From: Bacteroidota bacterium
GTDB lineage: Bacteria; Bacteroidota; Bacteroidia; AKYH767-A; 2013-40CM-41-45
DNA: 64,000 nt
NCBI GenBank assembly: GCA_016720655.1
Contig: JADKKE010000032.1
Location: 988,242-1,052,241 of the forward strand
Direction: 5' to 3'
The translations under genes and the position numbers were made by a program. Positions 9,303 to 18,451 of the stretch are shown in pieces (the first letter of the stretch is position 1; the number at the start of each line of letters is the position of its first letter). The notes beneath the pieces were generated by a model, which saw only the letters and a program-made list of their open reading frames with translations, ran no database searches and was not told the DNA's origin.

Positions 9303-9410
9303 TTAGTAAGCAATAAGAAGGAACAAGGCCAGGATAAACACGAACCCTGCCAGGATAACGTCTGTGAACAACGGGTTCAAGTGTGTTTTTGTTTTGATTG
9401 ATGTTTTCAT
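9303..9410 (-). CDS. 35-residue single-helix membrane peptide
   Basis: Open frame ATG to TAA with a basic N-terminus (MKTSIKTKTHLNP) and one strong hydrophobic helix (about residues 17-34) ending in a tyrosine. The start follows a GGAAAAAAA stretch. It is the first gene after a good Bacteroidota promoter (9436-9466) and precedes the OB-fold protein by 21 bases, which supports real expression. Function unknown; too short for ordinary gene finders. Confidence 0.6.
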   Translation of the reverse strand: MKTSIKTKTHLNPLFTDVILAGFVFILALFLLIAY

Positions 9411-9435
9411 TTTTTTTCCTTTTTTAATTACACAC

Positions 9436-9466
9436 CAAAGGTAGGGTGGTACTTAGCGTTTTCTAA
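9436..9466 (-). promoter_or_regulatory. promoter of the peptide/OB-fold/yceI group
   Basis: Read on the minus strand: TTAG-N19-TACCTTTG, matching the Bacteroidota consensus TTTG-N19-TAnnTTTG with one mismatch in the -33 box. It lies 26 bases upstream of the small gene start. Confidence 0.6.
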
Positions 9467-9803
9467 ACAGACTTTGCTGAACGGGAAGAAATCGGTTCTG
9501 AGCTGGCAACACGTTAAATCCTTTGTTTTTTTGCTGATTTGATCGTAAAGAACTCCTTCAAATCTGTATAGAATATGAACCACTACATTTTGAAACGCAA
9601 TAATTACGGGCTTATTAACAACTTTTGGAGAGGAATTGGTTGTCAATCCACCAAAAGAATGTTAAAACGATCAGCAATTCAATAGAATTTAGAGAAGCAT
9701 CTTCTGATTTACTTGTTTTCAACAAGTAAGAAATTTTTTAAAAATGTTCATAAAACCCAATAAAGACAAGGCTTTTAGGCTGACATACAATAAAGAAATT
9801 AAA
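9467..9803. other. intergenic region, no gene seen
   Basis: Stretch between the response-regulator gene stop and the promoter of the peptide group. A minus-strand open frame over 9428-9646 lacks family features. No hairpin terminator with a clear T-run was seen. Confidence 0.5.
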
Positions 9804-10574
9804 TTATTCCTTTCCGGCAAGCCATTCTTTGAACAGGGGGGAGCGTTCAGTACTGACGATTGTGTCCAGGTTTATTGGTGGCTTGAGGTTGATTTTAACT
9901 CTTGATTTTGAAAACGAGAACATCTGATCAATTGAATCAATACTGATTATGAATTGTCTGTTGATCCTGAAAAAACGGGCTGGATCCAGCATTTCTTCCA
10001 GTTTGTCGAGGTTGTAATCAACATGATATGTGTGATTGTCAAGTGTTCTGATGAAATTGATCTTTTCTTCGGTATAAAAATAAGCTACACTTTCAGCGTC
10101 TACAGCTTTAATATGTTCTCCAAATCGAATGAGAAATCTTTTCTTGTATTCCTGTTGTGGCTGGCGCAATGTCTCTAACAATTTTTCGAAATCCGGAACA
10201 GAAGATTTGTTGTGTTGATTGTAAATTGATTTAAATTTTTTAAACGCTTCATTCAGTTCCTCTTTTTTTATTGGCTTGAGTAGATAATCTACACTGGTGA
10301 CTTTAAAAGCCTGGATCGCATATTCATCATAGGCGGTAATAAAAATCACCGGTGTTTTTACTTCCACCATTTTGAAAATCTCAAAACTGGAACCGTCGGC
10401 CAGATTAATATCCAGGAGAATCAGGTCGGGAGCTGCATTGTTTTTTAGCCACTCCACCGCTGAGCGAACACTCACTATAACATCCAGTATAAGTGCATCC
10501 GGTTCCAATTCGTTCAGGATTTTTTTTAAACGCAGTGCAGCTGGTTCTTCGTCTTCAATGATAAGGATTTTCAT
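9804..10574 (-). CDS. LytTR-family response regulator
   Basis: 256 residues. Receiver domain (1-115) with acidic pocket E7-D8-E9, phospho-acceptor D55 in LILLDINLADG and the conserved lysine in LLKPIKKEEL. The C-terminal LytTR DNA-binding domain (about 150-250) has the pattern IRTLDNHTYHVDYNLDKLEEML and FFRINRQFIIS. The start overlaps the kinase stop by four bases (ATGA), so it is the cognate regulator of the upstream sensor. Confidence 0.95.
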   Translation of the reverse strand: MKILIIEDEEPAALRLKKILNELEPDALILDVIVSVRSAVEWLKNNAAPDLILLDINLADGSSFEIFKMVEVKTPVIFITAYDEYAIQAFKVTSVDYLLKPIKKEELNEAFKKFKSIYNQHNKSSVPDFEKLLETLRQPQQEYKKRFLIRFGEHIKAVDAESVAYFYTEEKINFIRTLDNHTYHVDYNLDKLEEMLDPARFFRINRQFIISIDSIDQMFSFSKSRVKINLKPPINLDTIVSTERSPLFKEWLAGKE

Positions 10575-13495
10575 GATAGTGATTCGTTTAGTAAGGGTAA
10601 TGCTACAGTGAAATGGTCTTCAGCATGGTCTATTTTTACAGGCAGACTAGTAAGTAATTTATACCGGCTTACAATATTTTGCAAACCAAGACCGGTTGAT
10701 TTTTCTTTTTGAATTTTTGGATTCATGTTATTGCGCACGTAAAGCAATTCCATCGACACAAACAGATCAATCACGAGTGGCGTTTCTTTGGAAACGGAAT
10801 TGTGTTTAATTGCATTCTCAGCGAGAAGCTGAAGTGTTAGTGGAGGGATCAGAAAAGCGTGTCGCGTGCTTTTGTCCAGGTTAATATTGAGCTGAAGTGA
10901 ATCGCCATATCTTTTCTTCTGAATGAAGATGTAATTATCCAGCAGAGTGAGTTCCTCGTCCAGTTGAATCAGATCTTTATCCCTGTAGGTTACGATGTTT
11001 CGAAAAAACTCCGACAAGCGTTCAACGTATTCAACAGCTTTCGTCGGATTTTCTTCAATCACTGTAATTAGTGTATTGAAACTATTAAATAAAAAATGTG
11101 GGTTTACCTGACTTCGGAGTGTTTCAAACTGAAACTGGATTTTTTCTTTTTGCAGACGATCCACTTTTCTCAAACGTTCTTCACGTCTTCGAATCAATAC
11201 ATAGAAGAAGATGGATGCAGTAATAAACAACAGGCTACGAAACCACCAGCGCTGCCAGATCGGTGCGTGGATAACCAAAGAATAGTTCGCTTCCGGTGTG
11301 TCCTTCTCCAGGATGTTCAGGCTGCCCCTGACCCTGAAGCGATATTTCCCCGGAGGGAGTTTAGGGAAAATAACAGATCTGTCTTTCGTTTCCTGCCATT
11401 TGGTAGTGTATCCTTCCAGCAAATATGCATATCGAATTTTTTCCGGATCAGAATACCATATACTCGAAAAATCGAACCGGATATTGTTTTCATCATAAGC
11501 GAAGTCACGTTGTTTTTCAGGATCAATATCCTGAAGAAAAACTGAAATGCCGGTGATCTTTACCTTGGGTTGTGGCCAGACCTGAAACGAGAATGGACGG
11601 CTCACAAGAATACCGGATTGAGCACCGATCCAAATATTTCCGTTCCGGTCCTGGGAAATTGAATTTGGATCCGGATTTAATTCTTCGAGACCTTCTTCAG
11701 CACCATGAAAAAGTATTTTTCCGGTCGCCGGATTCAGGATATCTATTCCATTTGTATGAACAATCCAGATGTTCCCGTTTTTATCAGAATGAATTGAAAT
11801 CGGTGAGGCATCGCTCAATCCATTGTTGATAGAATAGTTTACAAATTTTTTTCCGTCGAAAACAGAAACCCCGGCATCGGTGGTACCGATCCAAATATCT
11901 CCATTCATTCCTTCAGTGATGCAGTGAATGGTATTGCTGGGTAATCCATCTTTTTCTGTATAGAAATGGATTTTATTATCTTCAATCATTGCCAGGCCCT
12001 GTTCATCTGTACCCATCCATATTCTCCCTTTTTTATCTGGCAATACACAATAGACATAATTATTTGACAATTCGGAAATTTCAGGTGTCGCGATGCACGA
12101 TAGCAGTGCATCATCTGAATATCCATGCTCACCAATATGACATTTAACAACTCCGTTAAATCCTGTGATCCAGATGTCATCATTTTGTCCTTTAATTGAA
12201 AGGATACTGCTGTTCTCAAGGTTATCCTGACCATGGACTTTTTTAATTTTTCCGTTGGAAGGATTTAAACGGAAGACACCTTCACCCATAGTTCCAATCC
12301 AAATAAATCCATACGTATCTTCATAGAGGGTTACAATGTCTGTAAGCTGCTTTGTGGATGTAATTATATATTTTTTGTAAGTGAATTCGCCATTGGATGT
12401 CGGTGTGGCTTTAATGAGCTGCTGGTCCGGACTAAACCAAATATTTCCTTTTCGATCAGCAAGAATACAATGATTGAACCGGAAGGGCATTGATGCACTG
12501 CCGTACAAGAATTTTAATTTTTCTCCACTTGATCGAATCAAAAGATTGCCGGATGCCATCCAGACATTTTGTTCCAGGTCACTTGTGATATCGTTGATTC
12601 GTGACAACTTAATTTTTGGATCCTGAAACAACAAGGGTTGCATATTTCCGATACTGTCAGAAATTTGGACTCCATTTTCTTCTGTGGCGAGCCAGACTTC
12701 ATTTTCCAGAGGCAAAACACCATTCACCTGACTTAGCTGCCATTGCATTGATTCCTTGCGGACTTCCAATTGCATACTTTCCAGGTTCAATCTGCAAATG
12801 CCCTGATCCTGCATCCCGATCCATAAATGGCCCCAATGATCTACGCTGAGCGTTCTCACAATATTGTCGGGTAAACCCTGAACAGATGAAAAGGAGCTTA
12901 CCGCTATTTTCTTTTTTTCGATCCGAATGAAATTCAATCCACGGTCTGTTCCGACACAAAGTCTACCATCTTTTAATAAGACCGCTGTATAGCAATAATT
13001 ATCGCTCATGCCATCGGATAAATTGACATTGAATACACGCCCGCCTTCAAAATAGAATACACCTTCACCTTTTGTGGTGAAAAAAAGTTTGCCCTCAGAA
13101 TCTTCAGCAAAAGCGCTGATTGAAGAATTTAATGAATTCCCGAATGCAGAAATAAATGTGAGTTCATTCCTTTCAATCGTTGCTATACGTCCGTTCTCAT
13201 AGCCTATCCAGATCTTGTTCCTGCTATCCTGATACATTGCAGAAACTGTTTTTGATGTTGTATCTGTGCTGCGGACAGGAATGAATTCTAAGCCATTAAA
13301 TTGAAATATACCGTGATCTGTACCGACCCATAACATTCCCATCTGATCCCTCATGATTTTCTGGATCCGCGGTTTGAATATGTCGGTTTTTAACTCGTAA
13401 ACTTTTGAAATTGGGATAAGGGCAATCGCTGTCTGCATACCTAACAGACTGAAAAAGGCTGATACCGTCAGATACCGTTTGATCCAGCGAAACAT
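10571..13495 (-). CDS. two-component propeller sensor histidine kinase (LytS type)
   Basis: 974 residues. Signal or anchor helix at the N-terminus, then about twelve Reg_prop beta-propeller repeats (recurring IWIGT, LWVGTDHG segments, about 45-670), a Y_Y_Y domain (YAYLLEGYTTKW near 710), one transmembrane helix (about 755-778) and a His_kinase domain with QVNPHFLFNSFNTL; the phospho-acceptor histidine is about residue 800. The N box is LLAENAIKHN. This layout senses an extracellular ligand with two seven-bladed propellers; in Bacteroidota it often controls polysaccharide or surface genes. Ligand not deducible. Confidence 0.93.
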   Translation of the reverse strand: MFRWIKRYLTVSAFFSLLGMQTAIALIPISKVYELKTDIFKPRIQKIMRDQMGMLWVGTDHGIFQFNGLEFIPVRSTDTTSKTVSAMYQDSRNKIWIGYENGRIATIERNELTFISAFGNSLNSSISAFAEDSEGKLFFTTKGEGVFYFEGGRVFNVNLSDGMSDNYCYTAVLLKDGRLCVGTDRGLNFIRIEKKKIAVSSFSSVQGLPDNIVRTLSVDHWGHLWIGMQDQGICRLNLESMQLEVRKESMQWQLSQVNGVLPLENEVWLATEENGVQISDSIGNMQPLLFQDPKIKLSRINDITSDLEQNVWMASGNLLIRSSGEKLKFLYGSASMPFRFNHCILADRKGNIWFSPDQQLIKATPTSNGEFTYKKYIITSTKQLTDIVTLYEDTYGFIWIGTMGEGVFRLNPSNGKIKKVHGQDNLENSSILSIKGQNDDIWITGFNGVVKCHIGEHGYSDDALLSCIATPEISELSNNYVYCVLPDKKGRIWMGTDEQGLAMIEDNKIHFYTEKDGLPSNTIHCITEGMNGDIWIGTTDAGVSVFDGKKFVNYSINNGLSDASPISIHSDKNGNIWIVHTNGIDILNPATGKILFHGAEEGLEELNPDPNSISQDRNGNIWIGAQSGILVSRPFSFQVWPQPKVKITGISVFLQDIDPEKQRDFAYDENNIRFDFSSIWYSDPEKIRYAYLLEGYTTKWQETKDRSVIFPKLPPGKYRFRVRGSLNILEKDTPEANYSLVIHAPIWQRWWFRSLLFITASIFFYVLIRRREERLRKVDRLQKEKIQFQFETLRSQVNPHFLFNSFNTLITVIEENPTKAVEYVERLSEFFRNIVTYRDKDLIQLDEELTLLDNYIFIQKKRYGDSLQLNINLDKSTRHAFLIPPLTLQLLAENAIKHNSVSKETPLVIDLFVSMELLYVRNNMNPKIQKEKSTGLGLQNIVSRYKLLTSLPVKIDHAEDHFTVALPLLNESLS

Positions 13496-13499
13496 GTAA

Positions 13500-14051
13500 T
13501 CAGGATTTAGGCTTTAATAAGGCTTTGACTTCAATGCCGATCTCAGAAGAGATTTTTTCGTGCACAACTTTGGGGACTTTAATGCTGTGATCAGCCAGGA
13601 GAACATTAAACTTAGATTCAATGTAAATCAAATGATTTTTTATTGTGATTGCAACTTTTACAATTCGTTCCTGTTCGATTCCGTGAATGGATAATTTGCC
13701 TTTGGCGCGAATAGAATAGACACCATCTGTTTGGAAATTTAAATCTTCGATAATCTTGCCTGAAAAAATAACTTCCGGATAGGTTTCTGTTTCAAGAAAT
13801 TTGTCATTAAAATGCTCCCTTTGTAAGCCACTATTAAAGCCTTCGAAAGTCTTCAATTCTACACGGAAAACAAATACTTTTCTATCAATGTCCAGAATCC
13901 CCTGTAATTGATTTGATTTTGCACTGATAATTTCCTGCGGAGCTTCCGATCGGAAAGCAACGTCTCCATCATGAGTTGAATACAATTTAATCGCAGGAGG
14001 AGTTGCAGAATAAAGCGAAAAAAAAACCAATAATAAAATTAGTCGGTTCAT
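13500..14051 (-). CDS. YceI family protein, second copy
   Basis: 183 residues from the ATG at 14051 (a longer frame to 14186 would overlap waaA and lacks a signal peptide at its start). A signal peptide (MNRLILLLVFFSLYSATPP) is followed by a YceI domain with LQREHFNDKFLETETYPEVIFS and a LSIHGIEQER segment like the copy at 8206. Located four bases before the sensor kinase start on the same strand, so likely in the same transcript; the YceI product may be a target or an accessory of the two-component system. Confidence 0.85.
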   Translation of the reverse strand: MNRLILLLVFFSLYSATPPAIKLYSTHDGDVAFRSEAPQEIISAKSNQLQGILDIDRKVFVFRVELKTFEGFNSGLQREHFNDKFLETETYPEVIFSGKIIEDLNFQTDGVYSIRAKGKLSIHGIEQERIVKVAITIKNHLIYIESKFNVLLADHSIKVPKVVHEKISSEIGIEVKALLKPKS

Positions 14052-14133
14052 AGTGCGATGCAACAGAGCTGTTTCTCTTTGCGTGAAAGTACTAAATAGA
14101 TTTGAAAAAAACTGAGCATTGTCATCCTCTTCG

Positions 14134-15394
14134 TCAATCCTTCCGTGCTTGAATGGCATCGAGAATCCGGGATGTTGCACCTCCATTTTCCATTACGTAT
14201 TCACGGGCTATGCGACCAGCTACAACTCGTGTTGTTTCATTCCGGAGGAGATCGGTCGATACCTGTGAAAAATCAGCAGCCGTGTTCACGCAGAAGGCAC
14301 CTTTCTTTTCAATCAAATCGATAGCTTCTTTGAACTTACTGTACTCAGGACCAAAGAGGACTGGGATTCCATAGGCAGCTGCTTCCAGAATATTGTGAAT
14401 TCCTTTTCCAAATCCACCGCCCACATATGCCAGTTCTGCATATTGATAGGCAGAAGATAAAAATCCAACAGAATCTATAATCAATACATGAGCCACACTT
14501 GCTTTTTCCTCAGTTGTTTTAGAAAAACGAATGACTTTCAGATCTGAATTATTCTTTTGAATTGTTTGTTCCAGATCGCGAATTGATTCTTCCTGTACTT
14601 CGTGTGGAACCAAAATAATCCGCACACCTGTTGCTATCAGAGCAGACATTGATTTTGCAATTAACACTTCATCTGACGGCCAGGTACTGCCCGCAATAAA
14701 TAACTGGTGATCTGATTTGAATTTTTTTAGAAGAGGAATATCAACAGATTTCGTCGCCACTTCAATCACCCTGTCAAATCGTGTGTCACCTGTAACAGTA
14801 AAATTATTTAATCCATTATCCAGGAGAAGTTCTCCGGAAACAGAATCCTGGACAAAAAAATGGGTAATAAATCCGAGCATCTTTTTGAAAAAATTCCCAT
14901 ACCATTTAAAAAACGATTGGCCGGGACGGAATATAGCAGACACTACATAAACCTTAATATTTTTACTGTGAAGTCTAGAAAGATAATAGTACCAATATTC
15001 GTATTTGATAAAAAAGACGGTGTCAGGATTCAAGAGATCGATGAAATGACGTGCATTTCCCGGAGTATCCAAGGGTAGATACAAAACTATATTGGCAGCA
15101 GGGTAATTTTTTTCTGACTTCATAACCGGATGGAGAAAAAAAGGTGAGGATAATTTCAGAATCAGGTTCTCTTTTTTTGATTTCTTCGATCAGTGGACGA
15201 CCTTGTTCAAATTCTCCCAAAGAGGAACAATGCACCCAATAGCGTTTATTTTTTTTTGTTCCGTAAGCAGCGAGTTGAGACTTCCAGTTTTTTCTACCGC
15301 TGATCCATTGTTGTGCTTTCTCATTTCCTGCAATGGAAGCCAGATAGATCAATGCATAGTATAGGTTTAATCCTAACGAATAAATAAACTTCAT
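14134..15394 (-). CDS. waaA: WaaA, Kdo transferase, frameshifted
   Basis: 3-deoxy-D-manno-octulosonic acid transferase of lipid A core synthesis, inner membrane. The first part (15394 to about 15110) has an N-terminal anchor, WVHCSSLGEFEQGRPL and ILTFFSPSGYE; the remainder (NYPAANIVLYLPLDTPGN, FFIKYEYWYYYL, YVGGGFGKGIHNILEAA) continues in another frame. The frame change falls in an A7 run (T7 at 15107-15113 on the plus strand); six A's would restore one reading frame of about 419 residues, the normal length. Either a homopolymer error or transcriptional slippage. Downstream genes are transcribed the same way. Confidence 0.9.
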
Positions 15395-15404
15395 CAGGTT
15401 TGGA

Positions 15405-16157
15405 TTAATCGAAGTAAAATTGTTTGGGTGCTCTTTTGTATATCGGAATGATCCAGGCTACACGAAAACCGAAAAGTAAGTCCATTCGTTTCCGAGTATC
15501 TTGTTTTTGCAAATCGAAATCAAAATTTCGTCGATTTTGAGTAAATGCCTGAGTGAATTCAAAGCCACCATAGAAATTCACAAGACGCTGGTTCCCAAAG
15601 TTAATATATCCGATAAATTCTGTGAGTGAAAATCCATTGCTCAGTTTGTCATAGCCTTTTGCATAATTGCCTTCAATAGAAGGATAACTTCCTCCTGTAG
15701 CTTCCATACGGATTTTATGCTGAAGGATTCCCCCTCCAAGTGTTGCCAAAATTCCGGAATTTTTATTGGGACCAATGACGGGAAATACTTTCCCGACTTT
15801 TAATTCATATTTCCATCCTCTTTCCACGAGAGCAATCGTTGCTATTTGACCTTCTGCATTGATAAAATATCCATTCGGATCACGAAGGCTGTCAAGTATT
15901 CCGTTCTCACGAATTTTTTCACTGAAGAGAAAATTGCCATCAAAGCCGAGAACAAAATTGTTTTTTAATTTGATCTGGAAGACACCTCCTACATTGAAAT
16001 TATTTCCGAACCGGTCGGCCATGTCACCACCGGGAAGTTGATAAGCAAAGGTGGCACCAATCATTGTAAAGCTCACTGTTGAATCCTTCAGATTCACCTG
16101 AGCAGTGATTGAATTTAAATGCAGACAAGGGAAAGAAAGCAGGGATAGTTTCTTCAT
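15405..16157 (-). CDS. predicted outer-membrane beta-barrel protein
   Basis: 250 residues, N-terminal signal-like region, then alternating hydrophobic/aromatic strands and glycine-rich turns, ending in YFD with an aromatic near the C-terminus, as in small outer-membrane barrels. It ends ten bases before waaA. This unnamed protein often accompanies waaA in Bacteroidota; function unknown. Confidence 0.65.
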   Translation of the reverse strand: MKKLSLLSFPCLHLNSITAQVNLKDSTVSFTMIGATFAYQLPGGDMADRFGNNFNVGGVFQIKLKNNFVLGFDGNFLFSEKIRENGILDSLRDPNGYFINAEGQIATIALVERGWKYELKVGKVFPVIGPNKNSGILATLGGGILQHKIRMEATGGSYPSIEGNYAKGYDKLSNGFSLTEFIGYINFGNQRLVNFYGGFEFTQAFTQNRRNFDFDLQKQDTRKRMDLLFGFRVAWIIPIYKRAPKQFYFD

Positions 16158-16198
16158 GCTGCGAATGGAAAAAAAGCAACGTGAAGTTTGGTCATCAA

Positions 16199-16735
16199 TT
16201 AACGAGAATCGCCCGGGACCACTTGGACAAAATCCCCGGACTTTCCCCGTGGGATGGATAAGGATTTAAAGCCGGATTTACGAATCATCTTACAGAGGAA
16301 TACAATTTGTCCTGTATGGTATGCGTAATGAACCAGTTGACGTTGCAATGCCCTGAGCACGAGATGTGGTTCCTGTCGAATGGTTACTGTTTTTAACAAA
16401 TCTTCTGCCTGAAGTGATTGCAATGCAGAGAACAAACAGTCCCAGCCTTTGTTCCAGTAATTAAGAAGTTGTTCTTTGGTCTGCTTTGAGTCATTAAATT
16501 CTGAATCTCGGTTTCTATCCTGCTTTTCTCCATCACTGGTGAGGAAGTCAGTAAATCGTGATAACATATTGCCTGCTAAATGTTGAATGAGAATTGCAAC
16601 ACTATTGGATTCCTGGTCGGGTTGAAAATGGAAATCGGCATCCTGAATCTGAGCAAATGCTTTTTCGGCATTCGATTTCAACCCGCGGAAACTTTTTATT
16701 GTTTCCAGAAGATAGGTTTCAGCAATAAGTGTCAT
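16199..16735 (-). CDS. DinB/DUF1572 family protein
   Basis: 178 residues, mainly helical. The fold is indicated by VAILIQHLAGNMLSRFTDFL (first metal-site histidine), ELLNYWNKGW-like segment and QRQLVHYAYHTGQIVFLCKM, the typical H-x3-H ligand pair of DinB-like four-helix metalloproteins. These often are thiol-dependent transferases or have unknown roles. Start overlaps the cdd stop. Confidence 0.8.
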   Translation of the reverse strand: MTLIAETYLLETIKSFRGLKSNAEKAFAQIQDADFHFQPDQESNSVAILIQHLAGNMLSRFTDFLTSDGEKQDRNRDSEFNDSKQTKEQLLNYWNKGWDCLFSALQSLQAEDLLKTVTIRQEPHLVLRALQRQLVHYAYHTGQIVFLCKMIRKSGFKSLSIPRGKSGDFVQVVPGDSR

Positions 16736-17229
16736 GTTCTTTTCAAATTGAGATCGTCTGCTGTAAACTGATAGGGAAGAAACTGACTGATGCTGTCGGC
16801 AACAAGAACTTTCCCGGTTTCACCAACCATGATCATTCGAATCGGACCATGGTAACGATGTTCGTATTCGGCAATTGCCTGTCGGCATGCTCCGCAAGGT
16901 GTAATGGGTTTATCGATATGAAAGAGGTCGGATTGAGCTGTAATGGCGACTGCTTTTATTTTTACTCCCGGATAATTTGCACCGGCAGCGAAAATAGCAA
17001 CGCGTTCAGCACAAAGGCCAATCGGATAACTTGCGTTTTCCTGATTATTGCCCCGCATGACAATTCCATTTTCAAGCAACACAGCAGCACCCACCTGGAA
17101 TCTCGAATATGGCGCATATGCTTTATTAACACTTAAGCGGGCCTCGACAACCAAACGTTGATCATCATCAGGCAATTCATCTACATTGCCGTATTCAACA
17201 AATTCTGAATGGATTTCAACCTTTTTCAT
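16732..17229 (-). CDS. cdd: cytidine deaminase
   Basis: 165 residues from ATG 17229 (a longer frame to 17295 adds an implausible basic extension). Zinc site: NASYPIGLCAERVAIF provides Cys and the catalytic Glu; TPCGACRQAIAEY provides the CxxC pair. It deaminates cytidine and deoxycytidine in pyrimidine salvage. In Bacteroidota cdd is often near porV/porU, and that synteny is loosely kept here. Confidence 0.95.
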   Translation of the reverse strand: MKKVEIHSEFVEYGNVDELPDDDQRLVVEARLSVNKAYAPYSRFQVGAAVLLENGIVMRGNNQENASYPIGLCAERVAIFAAGANYPGVKIKAVAITAQSDLFHIDKPITPCGACRQAIAEYEHRYHGPIRMIMVGETGKVLVADSISQFLPYQFTADDLNLKRT

Positions 17230-17426
17230 AGTTTCTAAATGGAGGGTAAAAGTAAACAGAATTCGCTTTAATCTACGTCTCTCCAAATTCAACAATAAAC
17301 TGCATTTAACCAGAACATTTTAACAATTTTCACCGTATTCAAGAGTTTACTTCAAAAAAACACAGAGGCAAGAATGGAATTTATTCACATCTTTGCGTTT
17401 GTTTTAAACTCATACAAATCCCGAAA

Positions 17427-17867
17427 ATGAATATTAATTCCCTCATTCCCAAACTGGTCCTTCTCGTTTTTACGGTACTGGTCCTTGGATCCTGCAAAAA
17501 GGATGCTGGTGAAGGTGGTACATCAACAATTACGGGCAAGGTCATTGTATATGATTTTGATCCCGGATTCAATAGCGCTCAGGACACATTTCCTGCAAGA
17601 GACGAGGATGTGTACATCATTTATGGTGCTGACCACGCCACTTACGACAATGATTACAAAACCTCGCATGACGGATCGTACGAATTCAAATACCTCCAAA
17701 AAGGCCAGTATAAGCTTTTCGCTTATTCAAAAGATTCTACCGGAGCATACAATGGTACGGTTAATGGTGCATCGCCTAAAGTTCCGGTTTTTGTTAATGT
17801 CGAAATTACCGACAAGAATCAGACAGTAGTGGCTCCAGATATCATTATTTTAAAAAACAACCAGTAA
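17427..17867 (+). CDS. lipoprotein with carboxypeptidase-regulatory-like fold
   Basis: 146 residues; signal peptide with lipobox LGSC (Cys about 23), so an outer- or inner-membrane lipoprotein. STITGKVIVYDFD and GSYEFKYLQKGQYKLFAYS resemble a transthyretin-like regulatory domain. Six bases before the next gene. Function unknown. Confidence 0.65.
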   Translation: MNINSLIPKLVLLVFTVLVLGSCKKDAGEGGTSTITGKVIVYDFDPGFNSAQDTFPARDEDVYIIYGADHATYDNDYKTSHDGSYEFKYLQKGQYKLFAYSKDSTGAYNGTVNGASPKVPVFVNVEITDKNQTVVAPDIIILKNNQ

Positions 17868-17873
17868 TCCAGT

Positions 17874-18443
17874 ATGAAAAGAATCCTTTTTTTGATTTTG
17901 ATTTCTCTCACAGTTCATGCACTTCCTGCTTTTTCCCAAAGTAAAAAGGACGTGAAAAAGAATAAGATCAAATCTGTTAAAGTTACAAATGTTGTTACAA
18001 AAGACGGGAAAGAGCAAAGTATGAATGAATCTTTCCAACGATTTGATGCAAGTGGTGAAGTGACAGAAGAAATAAATTACGAGGATGATGGCAGCTTTAA
18101 GTCACACTTCGTTTATGTTTTCAATAAGAATGGCGATAAAACAGAAGAAGTGAGCTATCTGGCCGATGGAAAAGTGAAGAAAAAGAAAACGATTAAGTAT
18201 AACGCTAACGGTGATAAAATTGAAGAATCTCACTCGGATGGAAGCGGTAACTTTGTCGACAAAGACGTGTATACATACAACGCTAACGGTGACCGGACAA
18301 CGGAAATTACACTGGATAATAAAAACAATGTCATTCATAAAGTCATTCTCCTGTATGATAACAAAGGGATGAAGGTTAGTCGTAAAAGCTACGACGCCAA
18401 AGGCAATCTGGAGTCTGAAAAGAAATATGTTTACGAATATTAA
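17874..18443 (+). CDS. secreted protein with MORN/RHS-like repeats
   Basis: 189 residues, signal peptide ending AFSQ. Then repeats of about 20 residues with the pattern YNANGDKIEES, YNANGDRTTEI, YDAKGNLESEKKY, similar to YwqK/RHS-type sheets. No enzymatic motif. Genes before and after are close, so it may be co-expressed with the VTC module. Confidence 0.6.
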   Translation: MKRILFLILISLTVHALPAFSQSKKDVKKNKIKSVKVTNVVTKDGKEQSMNESFQRFDASGEVTEEINYEDDGSFKSHFVYVFNKNGDKTEEVSYLADGKVKKKKTIKYNANGDKIEESHSDGSGNFVDKDVYTYNANGDRTTEITLDNKNNVIHKVILLYDNKGMKVSRKSYDAKGNLESEKKYVYEY

Positions 18444-18451
18444 TTTGTCCT

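Noticed and set aside
9428..9646. 72-residue minus-strand frame
   Set aside because: Overlaps the promoter of the peptide group, no recognised pattern, odd composition.
14052..14186. N-terminal extension of the second YceI protein
   Set aside because: Would overlap waaA and precede a perfect signal peptide; ATG 14051 is better.
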